64,000 nucleotides of DNA from the NCBI RefSeq assembly GCF_049676595.1, contig NZ_CP187259.1, positions 1,178,001 to 1,242,000 on the forward strand. The letters run 5' to 3'. This document shows positions 55,484-63,675 of the stretch, one piece after another; positions within the stretch are counted from its first letter, which is position 1; each line of letters begins with the position of its first letter. The notes beneath the pieces were generated by a model. It was not told the origin of the DNA, did no database searches, and saw nothing but the letters and a program-made list of their open reading frames with translations. This stretch comes from Methanocella_A sp049676595. GTDB taxonomy: Archaea > Halobacteriota > Methanocellia > Methanocellales > Methanocellaceae. A program made the translations under genes and the position numbers.

Positions 55484-56140
55484 TTAACCGGGCGACCTGA
55501 GGGCAACGTAATCGCTTACGTTCAGCCGGTATATCGCCGAGGGCCTGGTAGTAAGTCCGGATATGTCAAGTGATTCGAGGCCATGTCTCGCCGCCACGTT
55601 CCTTTCTCCGCCTCGCTCGTCAGCGCTGTTGATCAGTGCTTTGGCAACCCTCTCCTGCTCTTCACTATCCGTCACAAGTTCCAGCTTTCCCATGAGCAGT
55701 ACGGTATCGAAGTCGGGAGTGTCTTCGCAAAGATTATCTACTTCTACACTGACGCTGGGGTTGCTCCTGATCAGGTCCATCTTGCGCCCGTAGTCGGCGA
55801 AGTGGAAGTATACTTTGCCATCGAGGTACATGTAGTCAAGTGCTATTATGTAAGGCTGCGGGTCGTCGTTGAGCGCCATCCGGCAGAGCCTCTGCGACAC
55901 CAGGAGCTGATCTACATCGCTGGCGGTCATGGCGGGAAGTTTGACAATATCCTGCTGGGCAGGCTGCATACCTGAAGAAATCCGCCGGTCTCCCGCCAGT
56001 GTGTTCTCGTTATCTTGTAAAGTTCGGTCATTCGGCCAGTCGGCCTCGTTTTCGAGGGCTAAAGTGGGCACTAAAGCGATCATGCACCCAAAAATGATCA
56101 CTGTTATAGCTATGGCAACATACTTCCAATCCACCATCAT
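55484..56140 (-). CDS. Membrane-anchored flavin-binding split-barrel (PNPOx-like) protein
   Basis: A 218-residue protein. An N-terminal membrane/signal segment (VAIAITVIIFGCMIALVPTLAL) and a polar linker are followed by a split beta-barrel (about 75-215: LCRMALNDDPQPYIIALDYMYLDGKVYFHFADYGRKMDLIRSNPSVSVEVDN) of the pyridoxamine 5'-phosphate oxidase-like/NimA group, which binds FMN or F420. An extracellular location of such a domain would be unusual. Downstream of it, after 115 nt, is the histidine kinase. Confidence 0.75.
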   Translation of the reverse strand: MMVDWKYVAIAITVIIFGCMIALVPTLALENEADWPNDRTLQDNENTLAGDRRISSGMQPAQQDIVKLPAMTASDVDQLLVSQRLCRMALNDDPQPYIIALDYMYLDGKVYFHFADYGRKMDLIRSNPSVSVEVDNLCEDTPDFDTVLLMGKLELVTDSEEQERVAKALINSADERGGERNVAARHGLESLDISGLTTRPSAIYRLNVSDYVALRSPG

Positions 56141-56298
56141 CTGTCATCCCAGATCATATCGACACCTGTGTGTTGATAGGTGTTGGGCACAAAATGAGCT
56201 TCTACCGGGAGTGGTGATCGATTGTTACCCGTTATAACCACTATTTTATCACGCAACGTTTTCCGGTCGCCCGTGCAAGACACTAGGGGCGATGATTT

Positions 56299-56799
56299 TT
56301 GGCAGACGAAGAGTACATACGCCTCGCTATCACAAAGGCCCGGGAAGGCATCAGCCAGGGGCAGCTTCCCTTCGGGGCGGCGATCGTCCGGGATGGCAAA
56401 GTGATCAGCGTTACCCACAATACGATCTACAAAGATGCTTCCATCCTCTCTCACGCCGAGACAAACGCCATCATAGAAGCCTGTCGTAAGACGGGAAGCC
56501 TTGATCTGGCCGGCTGTACTATGTACGCCTCTTGCGAGCCCTGTCCCATGTGTTTCGCAGCCTGCGTGCTCGCGAACGTTTCCCGGATCGTCTTCAGCGC
56601 CCGCTTAGGCGACGGTATCATTCCCGGGTTTAGCATGCTGGTGATCACGGATAGCGAGCTGAAAAGCACAGGACATGCCGATATCGAGGTGACGGGCGAT
56701 ATCCTGAGAGAAGAGGGTATCGACTTGTTCAGGGAGTGGCGAGAGCGGGCTCATATCGCTGGCATGGGCAATTCTCATAGTGACAACATGGGTCAATAG
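56299..56799 (+). CDS. CMP/dCMP-deaminase-family nucleoside/base deaminase
   Basis: A 166-residue zinc-dependent deaminase: HAETNAI (zinc His and catalytic Glu, about 52-58) and CEPCPMCFAA (two zinc Cys, about 79-88). The overall pattern (FGAAIVRDGKVISVTHN, SRIVFSARLGDGIIPGF) resembles guanine deaminases and TadA-like proteins. TTG 56299 follows AGGGG. Guanine or a related base is the most likely substrate. Confidence 0.85.
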   Translation: MADEEYIRLAITKAREGISQGQLPFGAAIVRDGKVISVTHNTIYKDASILSHAETNAIIEACRKTGSLDLAGCTMYASCEPCPMCFAACVLANVSRIVFSARLGDGIIPGFSMLVITDSELKSTGHADIEVTGDILREEGIDLFREWRERAHIAGMGNSHSDNMGQ

Positions 56800-56838
56800 A
56801 AAGCTGATGCTATAGCCTAAAATTTTTTGAAAAACGAA

Positions 56839-56911
<73 letters not shown>

Positions 56912-56964
56912 TTGTTGGTATATTGTTTGCAGCACAAATATTTGAACTTATGCCGGTGTATTCA

Positions 56965-57039
<75 letters not shown>

Positions 57040-57060
57040 AAATGATCTTTTGGGGTTAAG

Positions 57061-57133
57061 CGCCGCCAACAGGACTCGAACCTGTGACATGCTGGTTAAC
57101 AGCCAGCCACTCTACCAACTGAGTTATGGCGGC
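57061..57133 (-). tRNA. tRNA-Asn (anticodon GUU)
   Basis: A 73-nt cloverleaf: acceptor GCCGCCA/TGGCGGC, discriminator G, anticodon loop CTGTTAA (GTT) on stem GCTGG/CCAGC. A minus-strand TATA box TTTATAGG (57171-57178) would start this three-tRNA cluster. Confidence 0.96.
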
Positions 57134-57423
57134 AACTTGCCATCTTGCGAACCTTAAAAGTACTTTTAACCTATAAATAACTAACGGTGCGTACTGCCTT
57201 TTTTGCATATTTACAGAGCGGTCATGTTCTGAATCCTGCCCGTTATCGGGCGTACTGGCATTCCGGGCGGTTTAACAGCCTTGTTTTCAATCCCTTCAGG
57301 CTGATCGTGACGCCGATCATATCCCCGACCCCGCTACCTGTTCCTTTAGGCGTATGCAGGATAGTTTTATTATCGTTGCCGTAATTAATCAAAATAGCTT
57401 ATAAAGGAGTGATCTACCAGTAA

Positions 57424-58347
57424 ATGCACTTCATATCGTTTGCCGACATGTCCCCTGCTGAAATTGAGGCGCTGCTCGACAGGGCTGAGGATCTCAAGAG
57501 GATGCGCAGGGCAGGCGTGATTACGGACTACCTCAAGAACCGGAGCCTGGCGATGATCTTCGAGAAGTCGTCGACCCGCACCCGGGTGTCCTTCGAGGTG
57601 GGCATGACCGACCTGGGCGGCCACGCGCTGTACCTCGACCCCGCGTCGATGCAGCTGGGCAGAGGCGAAACGGTCGCGGATACCGGCCGTATACTTTCGT
57701 CCTACGTCCACGGGATCATGGTCAGGGCTAATGACCACGATACAGTGCTGGAGCTGGCGAGGAACTCTGCCGTTCCCGTAATAAACGGGCTGAGCGACCG
57801 GGAACACCCCTGCCAGGTGGTGGCGGACCTGCTCACCATCAGGGAGAAAAAGGGCAACCTGAAGGGCCTGAAGTTCGTCTGGGTAGGCGACGGAAACAAC
57901 GTATGCAACTCGCTCATGCTGGCCTGCGCCATGATGGGCATGGAAATGGTAGTAGCGTGTCCTAAAGGCTACGAGCCTGACCAGCAGATACTGGAGCAGG
58001 CCCGGGCGATGGGCGGTAAGATCACTATCACCCAGGATGCCAGAGCCGCATCGAAGGACGCGGACGTGCTCTACACGGATGTATGGGTATCCATGGGCCA
58101 GGAAGCCGAGAAGGAAAAGCGGTTCTCCGACCTCCGGAGCTACCAGATTAACATGGATCTGGTAGGCCTGGCTAAGGAAGGCTGTCTGGTCATGCACTGC
58201 CTGCCCGCGCACCGGGGCGAGGAGATCACCGACGATACCATCCGCAGCCCCAATTCGGTCATCTTCGAGCAGGCTCAGAACCGTTTGCACGCGCAGAAGG
58301 CGCTGATGATCAAGCTGATGGGAAAAGATGCCCGCACGCAGGCTTAA
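57424..58347 (+). CDS. argF: Ornithine carbamoyltransferase
   Basis: A 307-residue OTCase for citrulline synthesis in arginine biosynthesis. It has the carbamoyl-phosphate motif STRTRVSFE (about 49-57), HPCQ near 128-131, the DxxxSMG-type SMGQEAEKE loop that selects ornithine, and HCLPAHRGEE. An AAAGGAG ribosome site lies upstream. Its end overlaps the following acyltransferase gene by 20 nt. The 290 nt between tRNA-Asn and argF hold only promoter-like AT-rich stretches. Confidence 0.96.
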   Translation: MHFISFADMSPAEIEALLDRAEDLKRMRRAGVITDYLKNRSLAMIFEKSSTRTRVSFEVGMTDLGGHALYLDPASMQLGRGETVADTGRILSSYVHGIMVRANDHDTVLELARNSAVPVINGLSDREHPCQVVADLLTIREKKGNLKGLKFVWVGDGNNVCNSLMLACAMMGMEMVVACPKGYEPDQQILEQARAMGGKITITQDARAASKDADVLYTDVWVSMGQEAEKEKRFSDLRSYQINMDLVGLAKEGCLVMHCLPAHRGEEITDDTIRSPNSVIFEQAQNRLHAQKALMIKLMGKDARTQA

Positions 58348-58816
58348 CGAAGTCCCTGCCCCGCAGGGTACGAACTCGCTATGGGTGTGGACCCGGACTC
58401 GCAGCCCGATCAAGGTCACCTTTAACTTTTTAATGCTGCTCTTAGTCCGCTACAGCCCGTCTTTGAGGCTGAAGATCGTGGCGATGAAGCTGATGGGTGT
58501 GAAGGCCGGGAAACAGGTCTCGATGGCGTTAAATACGACCGTCGATATCTTCTATCCTGAGCTGATCGAGATCGGAGACAACTCGATCATAGGCTACAAT
58601 GCGACCATCCTGGCCCACGAGTACTTGATCGACAAAATGCGCAACGGGCCGGTCACCATAGGTAAAAACGTGCTGGTGGGGGCCAACTCTACCATCCTTG
58701 CGGGAGTCAGCATCGGCGATAATGCAACTGTGTCCGCGGGCTCGCTGGTCAACTGCGATGTTCCTGCGGGGGCATTCGTGGGGGGCGTGCCTGCCAGGGT
58801 CCTCGAGAGGAAGTAA
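58328..58816 (+). CDS. Left-handed beta-helix (hexapeptide) acyltransferase
   Basis: A 162-residue protein. An N-terminal helical part (NSLWVWTRTRSPIKVTFNFLMLLLVRYSPSLRLKIVAMKLMGVKAG) precedes hexapeptide repeats (ELIEIGDNSIIGYNATILAHEYLIDKM, GPVTIGKNVLVGANSTILAGVSIGDNATVSAGSLV) ending GAFVGGVPARVLERK. The family includes acetyltransferases acting on sugars or other small molecules; the substrate is unknown. The upstream ATG inside argF is chosen because N-terminal homology starts there. Confidence 0.82.
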   Translation: MPARRLNEVPAPQGTNSLWVWTRTRSPIKVTFNFLMLLLVRYSPSLRLKIVAMKLMGVKAGKQVSMALNTTVDIFYPELIEIGDNSIIGYNATILAHEYLIDKMRNGPVTIGKNVLVGANSTILAGVSIGDNATVSAGSLVNCDVPAGAFVGGVPARVLERK

Positions 58817-58817
58817 G

Positions 58818-59516
58818 ATGCTTAAGCCATTGTGGAAGCTTATCGACTGGATTATGGGCAACCGCAAACTGCTCGTCGTCTTTCTACTCATCAACATAGC
58901 CGGTTCGATATTCGGCCTGTACTACTACTGGGAGCAGCTCATGCTGACGCCGTGGTATTTGTGGCTGGCCGTGCCGGATTGTCCCCTGTACACTTTTTTC
59001 ATGATCTTCGCGCTACTGCTCATCCTGTTAACGAAGCCTTCGGATACGCTGAACGCCATCACGGCCGTCGGGCTGTCCATGTATGGGGCGTGGACTACGA
59101 TAGTGCTCCTGTATTTCGGGGAAATATACTTTAATCCCGCCAACGCGCTCATGTCTGCCGGGTTATGGACCTCTCATTTCTGCATGGGCCTCGAAGGTTT
59201 CCTGCTCCTGCCTTACCTGACCAGAGTGAAGCCGATCTCGTGGGCAGTAACGGCAATCTGGTTTACTGTACTGGACACGGTAGACTACTTCTATCACTTT
59301 GCATACAACGGCGTGGCTATGCGGACGCACCCGCTGGCTCTCCTGGAATACTATGCCACTACCCACCACGTGGCAGTATTACTGCAGAATATTGACTCGC
59401 TGATGTACCTTACCTTCGGCCTGTCGATCATTTTCTTTATCGTGATGATCGTTATGGCAAGGGCATATGCAAATAGCAGCCCCAAAAAAGTGATAGAAGA
59501 AAAGATTAGAAACTGA
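58818..59516 (+). CDS. DUF1405-family membrane protein
   Basis: A 232-residue protein with six or seven membrane segments. The YYYWEQLMLTPWYLWLAVPDCPLYTFF pattern (family: PWYLWPFVPDSP) identifies DUF1405, related to Bacillus YpjA, of unknown function. ATG 58818 lies 1 nt after the acyltransferase stop, so translation is coupled. The C-terminus overlaps the convergent 59506-59727 gene by 11 nt. Confidence 0.82.
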   Translation: MLKPLWKLIDWIMGNRKLLVVFLLINIAGSIFGLYYYWEQLMLTPWYLWLAVPDCPLYTFFMIFALLLILLTKPSDTLNAITAVGLSMYGAWTTIVLLYFGEIYFNPANALMSAGLWTSHFCMGLEGFLLLPYLTRVKPISWAVTAIWFTVLDTVDYFYHFAYNGVAMRTHPLALLEYYATTHHVAVLLQNIDSLMYLTFGLSIIFFIVMIVMARAYANSSPKKVIEEKIRN

Positions 59517-59727
59517 TGGTTGCTTCGACCCAGATGCTTACCCGGTCACGGTGGTCGGTCTCTCTGGGGTCGGCGATCCTGACGTATTTTACGTTCCGGA
59601 TAACGATCCGTGAGATCGCCTCTTCCGTCAGGCTGGTCATCAGGTTGCCGGACCGGAGGTTTTTGCGTAATTCGGTAACGAGGTCTTCGCCCTGAGTCAT
59701 GATGATGGCGTGGGTTTCTGTTGTCAT
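59506..59727 (-). CDS. Small protein of unknown function
   Basis: 73 residues (MTTETHAIIMTQGEDLVTEL at the start, DHRDRVSIWVEATISF at the end), a mixed alpha/beta pattern with no signal or membrane segment. A strong GGGGAG ribosome site 6-7 nt before the ATG supports expression. I do not recognise it. It overlaps the end of the DUF1405 gene on the other strand. Confidence 0.6.
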   Translation of the reverse strand: MTTETHAIIMTQGEDLVTELRKNLRSGNLMTSLTEEAISRIVIRNVKYVRIADPRETDHRDRVSIWVEATISF

Positions 59728-59814
59728 CCAATCTCCCCTGTAAGTTGTACTGTAGTTAGGAGTGATAGGCAGGAGATAGGTTATATAGCTATCGCCAAAA
59801 TCCGCCCCGGTAAC

Positions 59815-60414
59815 TTATTTCTTCACTTTGGCCGTGAGCCGCAGCGCCCACTCAGCCTTGTCCACTGTCACGGGGCTGTACGCTTCGAACATGTCGATCA
59901 GCCGATCAGGGTCTTCTTCGATCATGATCATGCTCCTGTTCTCCGGCCGGACGAACATCTCCTCCGTTGTGTGGTCCAGGAAAGTCATCAGGCTGTCGTA
60001 GTACCCGCAGACATTCAACAGACCGCAGGGCTTCTTGTGAATTCCCAGCTGCGCCCAGGTGGCCGCCTCGAAAAACTCCTCGATGGTCCCCAGCCCGCCC
60101 GGCAGCGCCACGAAGCCATCCGACAGCCCGGCCATCAGCGCTTTCCGCTCGTGCATCGAGTTGACCACCCGCAGGTCTTTCAGCGCCGTGTACGCGACTT
60201 CCCGGTCTACCAGCCACTTCGGTATGACGCCGATCACCTCTCCACCGGCTTCCTCCGCAGCAGTGGCAATCTCGCCCATAAGGCCTACATTGCCGCCGCC
60301 GTAGACCAGCCCTATGTTACGTCGGGCCAGCGCCCTGCCCATGTCCCGGGCAGCATCGATATACTCCTGTCTGGCGCCAGGGCTGGAGCCGCAAAATACA
60401 CAGATACGCTTCAT
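59815..60414 (-). CDS. LOG-family Rossmann-fold protein (TIGR00730 type)
   Basis: A 199-residue protein. ICVFCGSSPGARQEY, GLVYGGGNVGLMGEIA, SMHERKALMAGLSDGFVALPGGLGTIEEFFEAATWAQLG carry the hallmark PGGxGTxxE. The family includes nucleotide 5'-monophosphate phosphoribohydrolases (plant LONELY GUY, bacterial PpnN). It probably cleaves the base from a nucleotide. Divergent from PadR. Confidence 0.88.
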   Translation of the reverse strand: MKRICVFCGSSPGARQEYIDAARDMGRALARRNIGLVYGGGNVGLMGEIATAAEEAGGEVIGVIPKWLVDREVAYTALKDLRVVNSMHERKALMAGLSDGFVALPGGLGTIEEFFEAATWAQLGIHKKPCGLLNVCGYYDSLMTFLDHTTEEMFVRPENRSMIMIEEDPDRLIDMFEAYSPVTVDKAEWALRLTAKVKK

Positions 60415-60547
60415 CTTGATCAGGGTACAAGTACGGGCCGGGATAGATATAATTTGCTTTGCCCCTGGCTGAAAGTACTATCCGGCTGGCGCCGGCCAGA
60501 GAATAGGGGTGATGTGAAGGGTGTCATATCCTAAGGCTCGACAGCCT

Positions 60548-60584
60548 TATATATACCATCGTACAATATTGTATAGATACAATA
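60548..60584 (+). promoter_or_regulatory. PadR promoter with overlapping palindromic operator
   Basis: A TATATATACC TATA box (about 60548-60557) is followed at once by TACAATATTGTA (60562-60573, perfect 12-bp palindrome) overlapping TATTGTAT-AG-ATACAATA (60567-60584, perfect 8-bp arms). This placement fits autorepression by the PadR protein encoded 37 nt downstream. Confidence 0.6.
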
Positions 60585-60620
60585 TGTTATTGTTACATTA
60601 TTATCCTGAACGGTGAACTT

Positions 60621-61160
60621 ATGACTGATCTATCTAACGCCGAATCTGCACTGCTTGGCCTGCTTTCGGAGCAGCCCATGTACCCGTACCAGATCGAGCA
60701 GGAGGTCAAGTTCCGGGACATGAGGTCCTGGACCGAGCTTTCCATGTCCTCCATCTACAAGCTGCTGACCAAGCTGGAAAAGGCCGGCATGGTTAACCGC
60801 CGGGACGAGATCGCCGAAAACAGGCTGCGGAAGCTCTACTCGATCAGCGATGCCGGCAGGAAAGCACTGCAGGCCAAGCTCACGGCCCTTCTCCGGGAGC
60901 CGGAGCATATCCGGTGGCAGGTTGACATTGCGACGTATAATTGTGATCTGCTTCCTGTGGCGACTGTGCGGGAGGCTCTGACGGACTACAGGAAAAAGCT
61001 GGAAGAAAAAATCAAGTGCTACGAGGAGCTCCGTGCGTTTATGCAGGGGATTGGCTGTCCGGCTAACCGGGTGAGCGTTGCCGTCCGGCCGGTGTACCTC
61101 CTCAAGGGCGAGATCGAGTGGGTGGATGCTTTCCTGGCCGGGCTACCCGAGGGGGATTGA
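60621..61160 (+). CDS. PadR-family transcriptional regulator
   Basis: A 179-residue PadR protein. A winged-helix domain (SNAESALLGLLSEQPMYPYQIEQEVKFRDMRSWTELSMSSIYKLLTKLEKAGMV) is followed by a C-terminal coiled coil (about 85-170) for dimerisation. PadR repressors usually control efflux or stress genes next to them. Here the UvrA-like gene follows on the same strand, 139 nt downstream. Confidence 0.88.
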   Translation: MTDLSNAESALLGLLSEQPMYPYQIEQEVKFRDMRSWTELSMSSIYKLLTKLEKAGMVNRRDEIAENRLRKLYSISDAGRKALQAKLTALLREPEHIRWQVDIATYNCDLLPVATVREALTDYRKKLEEKIKCYEELRAFMQGIGCPANRVSVAVRPVYLLKGEIEWVDAFLAGLPEGD

Positions 61161-61299
61161 GCGGAGTATGGCCCGGACACCGGCTGATAGTACTGAATAC
61201 TTTCTCACCGCTCATAGCAAGAGCTTATGGGTCGGTATCGCATTCAGGTGATGCTACCCTGTCAGCCCGGCGTCTGCTTAACAGGATACCTATTGAGAT

Positions 61300-63549
61300 G
61301 TGATGTATATGGATAGTAAAATTGTTCTCATCGGTGCCAGAGAGCACAACCTTAAAAACGTCAGCATCGAGATACCGAAGAACCAGGTCGTCGTGTTCAC
61401 CGGGGTGTCGGGCTCGGGCAAATCCTCGATCGCTTTCGACACGATCTACGCGGAGGCCCAGCGGCAGCTGCTAGAGACCTTCAGCTCCTTCTCCAGGCGT
61501 TATCTGCCCAAGATCGAGAAACCGAAGATCGACGAGATCCGCAATATATCCCCGGTCATTAAGATCGATCAGAAGCGCATGGGCGAGAACGTCCGCTCCA
61601 CGGTCGGCACGGCCACCGAGATATCGACTTACCTGCGTCTGCTGTACTCCCGGTGTGTGGAGCCCATGGTCGGCCCCTCATTCTACTTCTCGTTCAACAA
61701 CCCCGAGGGCATGTGCCCGGAATGCAGCGGCATAGGAAACAAGATCACCGTGGACCTCGATGCTATCCTTGATATGGACAAGTCCATCGCCGAAGGGGGC
61801 ATCAGGCACCAGCACTACTATCCCGGAGGCTGGTACTGGAAGTCCCTGAAGGAAAGCGGCATGGTGGACATGAACAAGCCACTGAAAGACTTCACGGAAG
61901 AAGAGCTAAACCGCTTGCTCTACTCCGAGACTATCAAGATCAAGGCTAACGAGCAGTATGGTCTCAAACACGTCACTTTCGAGGGCATCGTCACCGGTTT
62001 CAACAGGCGGCAGGTGGGCAAGGACGACCTCCGGGAGCGGGAGGCGAAGTACTTCAAGATCATGCCCTGCCATGCCTGCGGTGGCACCCGCCTGAACGAC
62101 CGGGCCCGATCTGCCCGGATCAACGGCAAGAATATCGCAGAGCTCTCTGCCATGGAGCTGACCGAGCTCCGCGCTTTCCTGGATACAGTCACCGGGCCTG
62201 TGGCGGACCCCATCACCAAGCCCATGAAGGTCCGGCTGCAGCACCTGATCGACATCGGCGTGGGCTACCTGTCTCTCGACCGGCCGGTCTCTACTCTGTC
62301 CGGCGGGGAGTCGCAGAGGGTAAAGATGGCCAGGCAGCTCACTTGCGACCTGGTAAACCTGATCTACGTGTTCGACGAGCCCAGCATCGGCCTCCACCCC
62401 CGGGACGTCGCCAACCTTGTCAAAATGCTGCGGAGGCTGTGCGAGAACGGCAACAGCCTCGTCGTGGTCGAGCACGATCCCGGCGTCATCGAGCACGCCG
62501 ACTACGTGATCGAGCTGGGCCCGGGCGCCGGCACCCTCGGCGGCCACGTCACCTTCACCGGCACAGTCGCCGAGATGAAGAGCTCTAATGCGCTGACCGG
62601 CAGATATCTCAACGCCCGGGAGCACGTGCAGTACTGTCGGCGCAAGCCTGCAGGCCACATCGAGATCAAGAATGCCAGGCTGCATAACCTGAAAGACGTA
62701 TCTGTCCGGATCCCGAAGGGGGTGCTGGTCTGCGTGACCGGCGTCGCAGGATCGGGCAAGAGCACCCTCATCAACGATATCTTCATAGCAGAGCACCCGG
62801 AGGCCGTGGTCATCGACCAGTCCCCGGTCGGCCGTAACAGCCGCTCTAACCCTGCCTCATACACTGGCATCTTCGATGATCTTCGGGCTGCTTACGCGAA
62901 GGCGACCGGGACGAGCGCCAACCTGTTCAGCTTCAACTCGGACGGCGGGTGCCCCAAGTGCGGCGGCAGCGGCTTCGTAGAAGTCGAGATGCACTTCCTC
63001 GACAGCGTCCAGATGACATGCGACGAGTGCGGCGGCAAGCGGTACAAGGCAGAGGTGCTCCAGTATCAGTACAAGGGCAAGAACATCGCGGAAGCGCTGG
63101 AGCTGACCGTGGAAGACGCCATATCCTTCTTCTCGGGCGAACGGAAAATCCTGCACAAGCTGAAGAAGCTCCAGGAGGTCGGCCTGGGCTACCTCACCCT
63201 CGGACAGCCACTGAGTACTCTGTCCGGCGGCGAAGCGCAGCGCATCAAGCTGGCGAGCGAGCTCCACAAGGAAGGCAACCTCTACGTCATGGACGAGCCT
63301 ACGACGGGACTGCACATGGCCGACGTCGAGCGGCTCATGGGCATCATCCACAAGCTGGTGGAGGCGGGCAACACCGTCATCGTCATCGAGCACAACCTCG
63401 ACGTCATAGCGGCCGCCGACTGGGTCATCGACCTGGGGCCCGAAGGCGGGAGAAAGGGCGGCGAAATCATCGCCGAGGGAACGCCGGAGGATGTGGCCAA
63501 AGTGGAGCGGTCATATACCGGACGGTATCTGCGCGAACTCCTGCAGTGA
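61300..63549 (+). CDS. Short UvrA-like ABC ATPase (class III / DrrC type)
   Basis: About 749 residues, against roughly 940 for repair UvrA. Two ABC modules: Walker A GVSGSGKSS (about 36-44) with LSGGESQRVKMA and VFDEPSIGLHP; then GVAGSGKST (about 480) with LSGGEAQRIKLA and VMDEPTTGLHMAD. Zinc motifs CPECSGIG, CHACGGTRL, CPKCGGSGF and CDECGGKRY are kept. Short UvrA relatives act in drug tolerance (DrrC) rather than with UvrB. Association with PadR supports an inducible protective role. The start is GTG 61300, ATG 61303 or ATG 61312. Confidence 0.88.
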   Translation: MMYMDSKIVLIGAREHNLKNVSIEIPKNQVVVFTGVSGSGKSSIAFDTIYAEAQRQLLETFSSFSRRYLPKIEKPKIDEIRNISPVIKIDQKRMGENVRSTVGTATEISTYLRLLYSRCVEPMVGPSFYFSFNNPEGMCPECSGIGNKITVDLDAILDMDKSIAEGGIRHQHYYPGGWYWKSLKESGMVDMNKPLKDFTEEELNRLLYSETIKIKANEQYGLKHVTFEGIVTGFNRRQVGKDDLREREAKYFKIMPCHACGGTRLNDRARSARINGKNIAELSAMELTELRAFLDTVTGPVADPITKPMKVRLQHLIDIGVGYLSLDRPVSTLSGGESQRVKMARQLTCDLVNLIYVFDEPSIGLHPRDVANLVKMLRRLCENGNSLVVVEHDPGVIEHADYVIELGPGAGTLGGHVTFTGTVAEMKSSNALTGRYLNAREHVQYCRRKPAGHIEIKNARLHNLKDVSVRIPKGVLVCVTGVAGSGKSTLINDIFIAEHPEAVVIDQSPVGRNSRSNPASYTGIFDDLRAAYAKATGTSANLFSFNSDGGCPKCGGSGFVEVEMHFLDSVQMTCDECGGKRYKAEVLQYQYKGKNIAEALELTVEDAISFFSGERKILHKLKKLQEVGLGYLTLGQPLSTLSGGEAQRIKLASELHKEGNLYVMDEPTTGLHMADVERLMGIIHKLVEAGNTVIVIEHNLDVIAAADWVIDLGPEGGRKGGEIIAEGTPEDVAKVERSYTGRYLRELLQ

Positions 63550-63575
63550 CCACTACGTCACTGCTTTTAAGTTTT

Positions 63576-63675
63576 AACCACGGCGGCACGGCTCCTTATC
63601 CTGGCACTAGAAAATTTAATATTTGAACCACGGCGGCACGGCTCCTTATCCTGGCACTAGAAAATTTAATATTTG
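63576..63675 (+). repeat. Exact tandem duplication of a 50-bp repeat unit
   Basis: 63576-63625 and 63626-63675 are identical 50-bp units beginning AACCACGGCGGCACGGCTCC and ending AAAATTTAATATTTG. This is a very recent unit duplication at the left end of copy E. Confidence 0.9.
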
